Shown piece by piece: positions 7,537 to 14,918 of a stretch of 64,000 nt of DNA (positions within the stretch are counted from its first letter, which is position 1; every line of letters begins with the position of its first letter). A model generated the notes under the pieces. That model was not told the origin of the DNA. It did not search any database and saw only the letters and a program-made list of their open reading frames with translations. Where the stretch lies: NCBI GenBank assembly GCA_000403295.2, contig KE159609.1, positions 712,725 to 776,724 of the forward strand, given 5' to 3'. The position numbers were made by a program, and so were the translations under genes. Origin of the DNA: Lachnospiraceae bacterium M18-1 (GTDB taxonomy: Bacteria; Bacillota; Clostridia; Lachnospirales; Lachnospiraceae).

Positions 7537-7722
7537 TTAGATTTCTGAAAACTCTATCTTTTGGTTTAAAAAATTTTTACAGCTATTCTGCACGTGTCCA
7601 TGCAATCTGCTTTCATTTTTTGCAGATTCATTGCAGGAATTCATGTATGGGCAGTAATCACAGTTGTTTTGTATTGCTTCCTTAATCCATGCAATTTCTT
7701 CCGCAGTCCCAATTATTTTCAT
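7537..7722 (-). CDS. small cysteine-rich hypothetical protein
   Basis: The 61-residue product contains a cysteine group CDYCPYMNSC (about residues 21-30) plus a later Cys, which could bind zinc or an iron-sulfur cluster. A good AAGGAG lies 9 nt before the ATG at 7722, so it is probably real. The IS6-like element is inserted only 24 nt upstream of the start codon and cuts the gene off from its original promoter region (now beyond 9660). Function unknown. Confidence 0.6.
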   Translation of the reverse strand: MKIIGTAEEIAWIKEAIQNNCDYCPYMNSCNESAKNESRLHGHVQNSCKNFLNQKIEFSEI

Positions 7723-7738
7723 AGATTCTGTCTCCTTC

Positions 7739-7746
7739 TGGAAAAT
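7739..7746. repeat. 8-bp target duplication, left
   Basis: TGGAAAAT, repeated at 9660-9667. Eight base pairs is the usual duplication length for IS6-family elements. Confidence 0.9.
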
Positions 7747-7881
7747 GGTAGTGTCAAGTTTACTACCTTATTTTCTTTCTAAACCTTTATATTTCGGGAG
7801 TTTCAAATAAAAAGAGCATTGACCCCCCTTTTCTGGTATAATGTCCTCGACCAAAATTCCAAAATACCGAAAGGATATTCA

Positions 7882-9339
7882 ATGCTCATGGACATTATAC
7901 TTTATTTACTTCAAATAATTCAATACCTTTACCAGCAAAATTGCTGGCTGATCACTTTTATCTGCAAATATATCCCGCTCAAGCAGTGGGCCTTTGATGA
8001 TTCCCACTCTCCGAAATACCAGAAATTTAAAACGGATGAACTTCCACGTATCGGCTACCGCCAGGATGAATGGGACTGGCAGATCCTGATCCCTTACTTT
8101 GAACACAAGTACCACAAGAAGATCAAACCAATCACCCGCCGTAAACCCTGCAGCATCCCGGAAGACTGCAAGTGTCCCTCCTGCAATGCTCCACAACCTT
8201 ATCTTTACCCGAATAATGGCAGCGGCGGACAGATCAAATGTAAAGTCTGTGATACCACATTTTCTCCCAATGAGAACCGATTCTCCAAGCAGTTCACCCT
8301 GCGCTGCCCACACTGCGGCAATGCCCTGGTGCCAAAGAAACACCGGAAGCACTTTATCCTCCACAAATGTGTGAACCCAAAGTGCCCCTTTTATCTCCAC
8401 AACCTGAAGAAAGTCGATAAAGAACATCTGGAAAAAGAGTATGGTAAAAACGAATACAAACTTCACTATCTCTACCGTGAATTCACGATAGATTTTTTTC
8501 GGATGGACTTAAACACTCTACCTAAGAATGCTTCTTCCCTGAAATTCAGTAAATTCGATTCCCATGTCATGTCCCTGTGCCTGACCCTACGTATCAATCT
8601 TGGCCTCTCACTCAGAAAAACAGCCCAGGCACTCAAAGACCTCTATAACATACGGATCTCCCACCAGCAGATCGCCAACTATTGTAAGACTGCCGCAATC
8701 TGCGTAAAACCATTTGTAGACAACTACGACTATGGTGCGGGTAACACTTTCACTGCCGATGAAACTTATATCAAAGTTCGCGGCGTTAAAACCTATATCT
8801 GGTTTATCATGGATGCTACCAGGCGCTCTATCTTGGGCTACCAGGTTTCAAATAACCGCGGGGTCGGCCCCTGCATCCTTGCGATGCGTATGGCTTTCCG
8901 GCACTTTAAAAAACTACCGGAAGGCTTCCGCTTTATCGCTGATGGCTATAGTGCTTATCCATTAGCTGCCCAACAGTTTTTCCGTGAATTCGGTGAAGCT
9001 TTCCATTTCAGCATTACCCAGGTGATCGGACTTACCAACGACGATGCTGTCTCTAAGGAATTCCGGCCTTTCAAGCAGATGATCGAGCGTCTAAACCGTA
9101 CCTACAAAGCTTCCTACCGAAAGACCAATGGCTTTGACAACATCGACGGTGCCAACTATGACCTAGCTTTGTGGGTTGCCTACTATAACTTTCTGCGTCC
9201 CCATAAGTCCAAGAACTATCATGTATTGAACAAAGTAGAACTATTGGAAGGCGCTGACAACATGCCGGGGAAATGGCAGTTATTGATCTTCCTCGGCCAA
9301 CAGACAATCCTGAATCTACAGAATAGTGCATCCGCATAA
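7882..9339 (+). CDS. IS6-like DDE transposase with N-terminal zinc ribbons
   Basis: The 485-residue transposase has an N-terminal membrane-like or helical start, two zinc-ribbon pairs (CPSCNAPQ with CKVCDTTF; CPHCGNAL with CVNPKCPF, between about residues 95 and 185), a helix-turn-helix (LSLRKTAQALKDL, about 255-267), then the catalytic core: D in TADETYIKVRG (about 292), D in FIADGYSAYP (about 353), E in MIERLNRTYK (about 403). IS6-family proteins are usually near 230 residues, so this is the enlarged relative with added zinc ribbons. In-frame TTG at 7819 has no ribosome site; ATG 7882 has AAAGGA. Confidence 0.9.
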   Translation: MLMDIILYLLQIIQYLYQQNCWLITFICKYIPLKQWAFDDSHSPKYQKFKTDELPRIGYRQDEWDWQILIPYFEHKYHKKIKPITRRKPCSIPEDCKCPSCNAPQPYLYPNNGSGGQIKCKVCDTTFSPNENRFSKQFTLRCPHCGNALVPKKHRKHFILHKCVNPKCPFYLHNLKKVDKEHLEKEYGKNEYKLHYLYREFTIDFFRMDLNTLPKNASSLKFSKFDSHVMSLCLTLRINLGLSLRKTAQALKDLYNIRISHQQIANYCKTAAICVKPFVDNYDYGAGNTFTADETYIKVRGVKTYIWFIMDATRRSILGYQVSNNRGVGPCILAMRMAFRHFKKLPEGFRFIADGYSAYPLAAQQFFREFGEAFHFSITQVIGLTNDDAVSKEFRPFKQMIERLNRTYKASYRKTNGFDNIDGANYDLALWVAYYNFLRPHKSKNYHVLNKVELLEGADNMPGKWQLLIFLGQQTILNLQNSASA

Positions 9340-9590
9340 ATGGAGCGGAACCGTTGTCAAGAGAACCGTGGAATACCGGAACACGAAGTGTGAGGATATG
9401 CCGCGAAAGTCTCTTGACATAAGGTTCACGGAACATCCTGTCTGCAGGGAAAAGGGGCAACGGCGCCCTTTTCCTGCCTTCCGGCGAGGACGGGTTCGGG
9501 CAGAGCCCGATCACGGGTCAAGGGACTGGTCCCTTGCGGGTTCTTAGGGCAGGGCCCTGAGCCCCCGGAGGGCCTACCGTCTGATATATT
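9340..9590 (+). other. structured non-coding tail of the IS6-like element
   Basis: This GC-rich stretch after the transposase stop carries at least five stem-loops: 9355-9364 with 9410-9419 (10 bp, perfect), 9444-9458 with 9463-9477 (imperfect), 9496-9501 with 9505-9510, 9519-9525 with 9530-9536, and about 9553-9558 with 9569-9574. No reading frame with a ribosome site is present. It could be a structured RNA, a transcription barrier or cis-acting transposition sites. Confidence 0.55.
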
Positions 9591-9659
9591 TGCAATTTTC
9601 AAGGTTCATTTTGAGCCTATTTTCTTCGACTCAGTTTTCATAAATCACTTGACACTACC

Positions 9660-9667
9660 TGGAAAAT
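9660..9667. repeat. 8-bp target duplication, right
   Basis: TGGAAAAT, identical to 7739-7746. Confidence 0.9.
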
Positions 9668-9816
9668 CTCCTGTTTAATATGACGTATAGATTGTATTAT
9701 ATACATGTTATACGGAAATAATCAATCAAAACAGGAAAATAATCGAAATATTAACTATTACAATCCGTAATTCTACATAAGCGAATAGGATAAAATGAAA
9801 AAGCGAGGTGTGGAAT

Positions 9817-10134
9817 ATGGATAAAAAGTATATAGCAGACCGTATCACTGAACTGCGGTTAAAGAAAAATGTGTCAGAATATCAGATGAGCTTGGAGCTT
9901 GGAAAGAATAAAGGCTATATTCAAAATATCAGTTCCGGGCGTTCTCTGCCCTCTATGACCCAGTTTTATGAAATATGCCAGTACTTTGATATTACACCGC
10001 AGCAGTTTTTTGATGAAGAACTTCACAATCTTCCTTTATATCAGAAGGCTTGTGACCTGCTGAAGCAACTGGATGAAGATGATATGATAACTATAATCCC
10101 ACTCTTAAAGCGTCTCACCATCAAGCAAAAGTAA
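9817..10134 (+). CDS. XRE-family helix-turn-helix regulator
   Basis: The 105-residue protein has a Cro/CI-type helix-turn-helix at about residues 6-62 (ITELRLKKNVSEYQMSLELG, then YIQNISSGRSLPSMTQFYEIC). A C-terminal helical part follows (PLYQKACDLLKQLDED) that may dimerise. GAGGTG at 9803-9808 is placed for ATG 9817 and not for the in-frame GTG at 9808. Regulators of this size commonly control excision or transfer in conjugative elements; the target here is unknown. Confidence 0.85.
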   Translation: MDKKYIADRITELRLKKNVSEYQMSLELGKNKGYIQNISSGRSLPSMTQFYEICQYFDITPQQFFDEELHNLPLYQKACDLLKQLDEDDMITIIPLLKRLTIKQK

Positions 10135-10140
10135 GAAATT

Positions 10141-10177
10141 TCCGGACTGATATCATGCGGTTCGGATTTTTTTGCAT
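10141..10177 (+). terminator. terminator after the XRE gene
   Basis: TCCGGAC pairs with GGTTCGGA (7 bp with wobble) around an 11-nt loop and is followed by seven T, just after the regulator stop codon. Confidence 0.65.
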
Positions 10178-10442
10178 TTTTTCAAATTTTTTTCAAAAAT
10201 TTTTCAACTTCCACAATTTTGGCTCTATTACTATATGAAAGGACAGGGCATAAATGTACTTTCACACGAACCTTGACAGTTTTATAAGTCTTTCAGAAGA
10301 TTGATATGGGTGCTGTAGATAGTGCTGCATAGATGCGCGCCTGCAGCTTGAAGCTTACATAGTAACGCCGGATACGTGGCCGGGAAGGGCATAGGAACTG
10401 GCTTCTGGAAGATAAAAAATATTAATTATGAGGTGTTCATCT
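10178..10442 (+). other. leader region upstream of the excisionase-like gene
   Basis: These 265 bases contain no credible gene. A TTGACA at 10272-10277 could serve as a -35 site, but no matching -10 is convincing. The part at about 10330-10410 is GC-rich (CTGCAGCTTGAAGCTTAC, then CGGATACGTGGCCGGG) and could be a structured leader or an excision/integration protein binding region. Confidence 0.35.
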
Positions 10443-10646
10443 ATGGAAACAAAAGTAAATGATACATTTAAAGCCTATTCTGTTTTAGAAATTGCAAATA
10501 TGCTCGGAATCGGAAAGACAAAGACCCGAGAGATTTTAGACAGCAATATTTTGCCGGTAACGAAGGTAGGCAGGCAATATTTTACTTCTCCCGCAGCCAT
10601 TCAGGAATTTTTGAAAAAGAACATAGGCAAAGAAATTTTCTTCTGA
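10443..10646 (+). CDS. xis: excisionase-like helix-turn-helix protein
   Basis: The 67-residue protein carries a MerR-like/excisionase winged helix: YSVLEIANMLGIGKTKTREIL (about residues 13-33) followed by the wing LPVTKVGRQYFTSPAAIQEFL. This is the typical DNA-binding domain of excisionases that stand directly before tyrosine integrases. GAGGTG upstream supports ATG 10443. The integrase starts 100 nt downstream in the same direction, so the pair is probably co-expressed. It may direct excision by bending attachment-site DNA. Confidence 0.8.
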   Translation: METKVNDTFKAYSVLEIANMLGIGKTKTREILDSNILPVTKVGRQYFTSPAAIQEFLKKNIGKEIFF

Positions 10647-10746
10647 TTGTTTCAGGCAAAAGCATTGCCAACGGCAGGGCAGGTATATTAAAATAGACCC
10701 ATACCTAAAGTTGGCATGGATACTACAAGAAGAAAGGGAGATATTC

Positions 10747-11958
10747 ATGGCAAAAACGACGAAAGGTACAGAACAGAGACGACGATCCAAGGGTGATGGG
10801 TCAATATTTCCGAATAAGAGAGGAGGCTGGACTGCCCGGTATAGGAAAAAGGGACTGCCAGATAAAGAATTTAACGCAAACACCAAGGGAGAGGTCAAAA
10901 AGATGTTGGATGACTGGAAGGTGAAAGTTGCCATTCAGGATGCGATTACATCAAATATCAAAGTATGCGATTATGCAGAGAAATATTTATACCGAAAAAG
11001 CCTGTCTGTTGAGGCCGGCAAATATAAGCAGAGCAGCTTTGACAGGATAGAACGGACGTATAATACACATCTGCGGGATACAGAAGCGGTAAAAAAGACT
11101 TTTTCCAATCTGACGGCCGACGATATTGCCGCAACGATTAATGCCAGAAGGCAAACATTGAGTTATTCTTCGCTAAAAAAGATTTTTTTATTTTGGAGTG
11201 CAATGATCCGTAATGCGATTGAGCTGGGAGAACTTCCGAAAAGCTACAATATTATGAATCATGTGGAGATGCCGGATGAATCCGTGTTGGCAGTTGAAAC
11301 GAAGGAAATTCGGATCATACCGCAGAAGCACCAGAAACTGATCAAGGAGATCGCGATGGAATATAGCCCGAATAAAAATGAGAGATATTTGTACCGTTAT
11401 GGGCCGGCCATTGTATTTCTTTTAAATACGGGATTGCGTGGCGGAGAGATGATCGCGCTTGGCAGAAGCGGCATTGTTTCTTACAGAGGGCGAAAAGGCG
11501 TTAAGATAACAAGAACTATAAGCCGGGTGAAAAATAGAGAGGAAAAGGATTTGGCAAAGACAAAGCTGATCTTAACAGCTCCGAAGTACCCGAATAGTTT
11601 AAGAACCGTTCCTTTGAATCGGGAGGCAGAGTTTGCTTTATCCTGTATGTTGGATCTATATGGAAAGAACCGTTTTGAGAGCGACTTGATAATGACGACA
11701 CAAAATGGGCAGCCTCCGAGCATTCAGAATCTGGCCAACACATTGAAAAAGATATGTAAACGAGCAGGTATCCCAGAATATAATCTGCATGCACTAAGAC
11801 ATGCGTTTGCTACAAACCTGGTTCGTAATACGAAAAATATGGGGGAGATCAAAGAGGCTGCTGAAATCCTTGGAGATAATTATCAGGTTTTGCTGCGGAC
11901 TTATTTCCATACAGACAGCGAAAAGAAGGTGAATCTGGTGGATGCACTGCTTCAGTAG
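10747..11958 (+). CDS. int: tyrosine-type site-specific integrase
   Basis: The 403-residue recombinase has an N-terminal arm-binding part (GDGSIFPNKRGGWTARYRKKG), a SAM-like core-binding domain (about 65-160), and a catalytic domain with R in LNTGLRGGEM (about 231), the HALRHAFATNL box (about 346-356), and the nucleophile Tyr in LLRTYFH (about 385). AAAGGGAG is placed for ATG 10747; the ATG at 10711 lacks one. It is the last gene of the element and points at the tRNA-Cys 3' end, the classical arrangement for integration into a tRNA gene. Confidence 0.92.
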   Translation: MAKTTKGTEQRRRSKGDGSIFPNKRGGWTARYRKKGLPDKEFNANTKGEVKKMLDDWKVKVAIQDAITSNIKVCDYAEKYLYRKSLSVEAGKYKQSSFDRIERTYNTHLRDTEAVKKTFSNLTADDIAATINARRQTLSYSSLKKIFLFWSAMIRNAIELGELPKSYNIMNHVEMPDESVLAVETKEIRIIPQKHQKLIKEIAMEYSPNKNERYLYRYGPAIVFLLNTGLRGGEMIALGRSGIVSYRGRKGVKITRTISRVKNREEKDLAKTKLILTAPKYPNSLRTVPLNREAEFALSCMLDLYGKNRFESDLIMTTQNGQPPSIQNLANTLKKICKRAGIPEYNLHALRHAFATNLVRNTKNMGEIKEAAEILGDNYQVLLRTYFHTDSEKKVNLVDALLQ

Positions 11959-11966
11959 ATTTTGTG

Positions 11967-12125
11967 CCACCTTATGAACCACCTTATGAACCGATTTAGC
12001 CCGATTTTATGCGGTTTCTAGCGGTTTTTAATTTTTGATTTTTTATTCGGATAGGTGTTGGAAAAATAGTCAGTGAGAAAAAAATGAAAAATTTTGTGAG
12101 GCGATTTTGGAGTCTGCCACCTTAT
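11967..12125. repeat. CCACCTTAT repeats near the integration junction
   Basis: Two tandem copies of CCACCTTATGAA (11967-11978, 11979-11990) and a third CCACCTTAT at 12117-12125 lie between the integrase stop and the tRNA. Short direct repeats in this place are typical arm-type integrase sites, though this is inferred. Confidence 0.5.
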
Positions 12126-12158
12126 TTTTTTGAGTCATTTTTAAGGGGACAGAAAAAA

Positions 12159-12198
12159 GAAAAAAGCCTCGGAAACGTTGATTTTCCGGGCTTTTTCG
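12159..12198. terminator. bidirectional terminator between integrase and tRNA-Cys
   Basis: An AAAAAGCC-GGAAA arm pairs with TTTCC-GGGCTTTTT around ACGTTGAT. It serves as terminator for the leftward tRNA cluster and for the rightward integrase transcript. Confidence 0.75.
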
Positions 12199-12200
12199 AG

Positions 12201-12272
12201 AGGCGCAGACCGGATTTGAACCGGTGCATCAGGGTGTTGCAGACCCACGCCTTACCGCTTGGCTACTGCGCC
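12201..12272 (-). tRNA. tRNA-Cys (GCA)
   Basis: A 72-nt cloverleaf on the minus strand: acceptor GGCGCAG / CTGCGCC with discriminator U, D stem GCC/GGC, anticodon GCA in CTGCAAC, T arm ACCGG TTCAAAT CCGGT. CCA is not encoded. Its 3' end faces the integrase, so it is the likely attachment site. The base pair at the bottom of the anticodon stem appears as U-U. Confidence 0.93.
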
Positions 12273-12309
12273 ATGATATAAAAAATATATATGAAATTGT
12301 CAAAGAACT

Positions 12310-12364
12310 GGCGCACATATGTGGGGTGTTGCAGACCCACGCCTTACCACTTGGCTACTGCGCC
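12310..12364 (-). pseudogene. tRNA-Cys remnant lacking the T arm
   Basis: This 55-nt copy keeps the acceptor 5' strand, D arm (one substitution) and full anticodon arm with GCA, almost identical to the neighbour at 12201-12272. After the anticodon stem it jumps to CACATATG and then the acceptor 3' strand TGCGCC. The variable loop and T arm are missing. A bacterial tRNA without a T arm should not function. It may stem from unequal recombination or a past integration event. Confidence 0.75.
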
Positions 12365-12404
12365 TTAATAAATAATATGCAGTTGTCTGTCAAACGTGCA
12401 TAAA

Positions 12405-12476
12405 TGACTCCGACGGGAATCGAACCCGTGTTACCGCCGTGAAAGGGCGATGTCTTAACCGCTTGACCACGGAGCC
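12405..12476 (-). tRNA. tRNA-Glu (UUC)
   Basis: A 72-nt cloverleaf on the minus strand with acceptor GGCTCCG / CGGAGTC and discriminator A, anticodon TTC in CTTTCAC, and T arm CGGGTTCGATTCCCG. It is the first gene of the leftward tRNA transcript. Confidence 0.95.
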
Positions 12477-12517
12477 TCAATTCTAAACAACCACCGCCTT
12501 CATGGTGACCGATAACT

Positions 12518-12546
12518 ATATTAGCACACAATCAATTGTTTTGCAA
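12518..12546 (-). promoter_or_regulatory. promoter of the tRNA cluster
   Basis: -35 TTGCAA (12541-12546), 17 bp, -10 TAATAT (12518-12523) on the minus strand, 40 nt before tRNA-Glu. Confidence 0.65.
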
Positions 12547-12746
12547 GCATTAATTTATATGAATTTTGATTTTTTCTTTAAGACAAGTATTCAGCCTGAT
12601 TCCAGGCGGTTTTCAGAGTAAAATTTGTTTTTACTTTACCGAATGTTTCTGCTATAATATCCTATGCCTGTAAACAGCAGAAAGAAGAATAGCTTTTGCT
12701 GGGTTACTGGAAATATATATTAAAATGTATTAAATTCATTTGAGTC

Positions 12747-12774
12747 TGGACATTTTCCTTTGGTATGGTATAAT
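12747..12774 (+). promoter_or_regulatory. promoter of the phosphorelay genes
   Basis: -35 TGGACA (12747-12752), 16 bp, -10 TATAAT (12769-12774), about 125 nt before the HD-GYP gene. Confidence 0.65.
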
Positions 12775-12897
12775 ATAAACGGGTTTTTATAGACGGACGG
12801 ACAGACGTCCTCATAGCTTTTATTTTTTCTGGGCAGTTATATTGTATTTTTGAATTTTAGTATAGCATAATCCAGGGGTATGGAGGTTGAGTGATTT

Positions 12898-14427
12898 ATG
12901 AACGAAAAAAGTAAAAACAAAGAAAGGATTTTGATCGTCGATGATTCTGAGATGAACCGCATGATCCTGGCGGATATGCTGGAAGACCAGTATGAGATAT
13001 TAGAAGCAGCGGATGGCGCGCAGGGAATTTCGATATTGAAGCAGATGAGTTCTCAGATCTCACTGGTCCTTCTGGACATTGTGATGCCTGAGATGGACGG
13101 TTTTGAAGTCCTTGCAGTCATGAATCAAAAGAAATGGATTGAGGATGTCCCTGTCATCATGATTTCAGCAGAGAGTATGCCCTCCTATGTGCAGCGGGCT
13201 TATGAGATGGGAGTTACAGATTACATAAGCCGTCCCTTTGATTCGCTTGTCGTACAGCGAAGAGTAATCAATACGATCATGCTTTACGCGAAGCAGAGAA
13301 AGCTTATTAAGATGGTCACGAACCAGATGTATGAGAAGGAGAAGAATGCCAGTCTCATGGTTACGATCCTGAGTCATATAGTAGAATTTCGTAACGGAGA
13401 GAGCGGCCTTCACGTGCTGCATATCCAGACGATCACGGAACTTATTCTGAAAAGCCTGCTTGGGAAAACGGACAAATATCAGCTTTCTCATGAGGATATC
13501 AATATGATCGTCATGGCCTCCGCGCTGCATGACATTGGGAAGATTGCCATTCCATCAGAAGTTCTGAACAAGCCTGGACGGTTTACGCCGGAGGAGTATG
13601 AGGTGATGAAAACTCATTCCGCAGTAGGCGCGTCCATGCTGAAGGACCTTCCCTTCCACCAGGAAGAATTGCTGGTCAAAGTGGCATACCAGATCTGCCG
13701 GTGGCATCATGAGCGGTATGACGGCCATGGATATCCGGACGGCCTGAAGGGAGAAGAGATTCCGATCAGCGCCCAGGTTGTTTCCATGGCGGACGTATAC
13801 GATGCGCTGACCAGTGAACGGGTGTATAAAAAAGCGTTCTCCCACGAGAAAGCCCTGCAGATGATTCAGAACGGAGAATGCGGTACATTCAATCCGCTGC
13901 TGGTAGAGTGTCTTCTGGATGTGGCGGACAGTCTTCTGGAAGAGATGAAAGCTGCTTCTCTGAATAGTAAAAATGAAAAGGAGATCCGAAGCATTGTGGA
14001 TGAGATCCTGCATCATGAAGAACTGGATGATTCCAACAGCGCGCTGCATTATCTGGAAGATGAAAGAATGAAGTACCAGTTCTACTCATCGATTTCCAGA
14101 GAGATCCAGTTCGAGTATACGGTTTCTCCGGCTGTTCTTACGCTGACGGAATGGAGTGCGAAGTGTCTTGGGCTTGAAGAGATCACGATGGACCCGCTTA
14201 AAAAAGGAAAGGTTCTGGACTCCATGAGCGAACCGGACCGGCAGAAGCTCCAGCAGCTTCTTCGCTCGGCAACACCGGAAGAACCGGATGTACGCTACAG
14301 ATGCAGGAGCAATATGGCGGGAAAGGAAAAGGCAATAGAGATCATCTGCCGCTCCATATGGTCTGATGATGAGAAACCGCAGTATCTCGGCGTGATCGGC
14401 AAAGTTCTGGAGGACCGCCCTGAGTAA
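12898..14427 (+). CDS. response regulator with HD-GYP phosphodiesterase domain
   Basis: The 509-residue protein has a receiver domain (about 10-130; acidic pair D15/D16, phosphoacceptor D60 in LLDIVMPEMDG), then an HD-GYP domain (about 150-350; HD at 211-212, RWHHERYDGHGYPDG at about 269-282), and a C-terminal region of about 120 residues that looks PAS-like. HD-GYP enzymes hydrolyse cyclic di-GMP or related dinucleotides, so phosphorylation probably gates second-messenger breakdown. The HPt and hybrid kinase genes follow directly, so it is the likely terminal acceptor of the relay. Confidence 0.9.
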   Translation: MNEKSKNKERILIVDDSEMNRMILADMLEDQYEILEAADGAQGISILKQMSSQISLVLLDIVMPEMDGFEVLAVMNQKKWIEDVPVIMISAESMPSYVQRAYEMGVTDYISRPFDSLVVQRRVINTIMLYAKQRKLIKMVTNQMYEKEKNASLMVTILSHIVEFRNGESGLHVLHIQTITELILKSLLGKTDKYQLSHEDINMIVMASALHDIGKIAIPSEVLNKPGRFTPEEYEVMKTHSAVGASMLKDLPFHQEELLVKVAYQICRWHHERYDGHGYPDGLKGEEIPISAQVVSMADVYDALTSERVYKKAFSHEKALQMIQNGECGTFNPLLVECLLDVADSLLEEMKAASLNSKNEKEIRSIVDEILHHEELDDSNSALHYLEDERMKYQFYSSISREIQFEYTVSPAVLTLTEWSAKCLGLEEITMDPLKKGKVLDSMSEPDRQKLQQLLRSATPEEPDVRYRCRSNMAGKEKAIEIICRSIWSDDEKPQYLGVIGKVLEDRPE

Positions 14428-14542
14428 GCACTGCAGGTGGACAGCATGAACAGCAGATGATGATGTTTTATTCAAAGTTTATGGAAAGATAATTTTGTTG
14501 AAAAAGATTTTTTTTGACATTCAAGATATTTTGGAAGGAGTT

Positions 14543-14905
14543 ATGACAGAGATGACAGTAAAAGAGTGCTATGAACAGATTAATGGAGATTATGAAGGCG
14601 TTTTCGGACGGTTCCGCGGAGATGAGCGGATCAAGAAGTTTGCAGTTAAATTTTTGGCGGATGGAAGCTATGACAGCCTGTGCAGGACGCTGGAGGCAGC
14701 AGACTATACAGAGGCGTTCCGCGCGGCGCATACGTTGAAGGGCGTCAGCCAGAACCTGGGGTTTACCGGGCTTTACATGGCAAGCGAGACGCTGACAGAA
14801 ATGCTCCGCAGTCATCCGGAGGATTATACTCCTTCTATGCTGGACGGACTGAAAGCAGAATATGAAAAGACGTTCGCGGCAGTTCAGAAATTACAGGCAG
14901 AGTAA
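14543..14905 (+). CDS. histidine phosphotransfer (HPt) protein
   Basis: This is a single HPt domain of about 120 residues with the phosphorylatable His in RAAHTLKGVSQNLGF (His about 63). It would carry phosphate between the receiver of the hybrid kinase and the receiver of the HD-GYP protein. The GGAAGGAG at 14533-14540 is very close to ATG 14543, and ATG 14552 (spacing 11) is the alternative start. The in-frame TTG at 14495 is unlikely. The kinase starts 13 nt downstream, so the genes are in one operon. Confidence 0.88.
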   Translation: MTEMTVKECYEQINGDYEGVFGRFRGDERIKKFAVKFLADGSYDSLCRTLEAADYTEAFRAAHTLKGVSQNLGFTGLYMASETLTEMLRSHPEDYTPSMLDGLKAEYEKTFAAVQKLQAE

Positions 14906-14918
14906 AGAGGACTAGTAT

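Larger units (their letters stand above)
7747..9659 (+). mobile_element. IS6-like insertion sequence
   Basis: The 1913-bp element has perfect 13-bp terminal inverted repeats (GGTAGTGTCAAGT at 7747-7759, complement at 9647-9659) and an exact 8-bp target duplication. It encodes one DDE transposase and has an unusually long, GC-rich, hairpin-filled 3' non-coding part (about 9340-9590). The repeats start with GG and contain TGTCAAG, resembling IS6-family ends. Removing the element restores a continuous upstream region of the small cysteine-rich gene. Confidence 0.93.
1..12210. mobile_element. right part of an integrative conjugative element
   Basis: The stretch from the left edge to the tRNA-Cys gene has the parts of an integrated conjugative element: a leftward type IV secretion operon (1-1937), an XRE regulator, an excisionase-like protein and a tyrosine integrase at the right end next to a tRNA 3' end. 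The right boundary is inferred to lie in the 3' part of tRNA-Cys (12201-12272). The left end is outside the window, so the attachment core cannot be compared. Relaxase, coupling protein and VirB4 are not in view and would be expected to the left. Two insertion sequences have landed inside it. Confidence 0.7.

Noticed and set aside
12084..12281. 65-codon frame overlapping tRNA-Cys
   Set aside because: It reads through a terminator and the tRNA gene.
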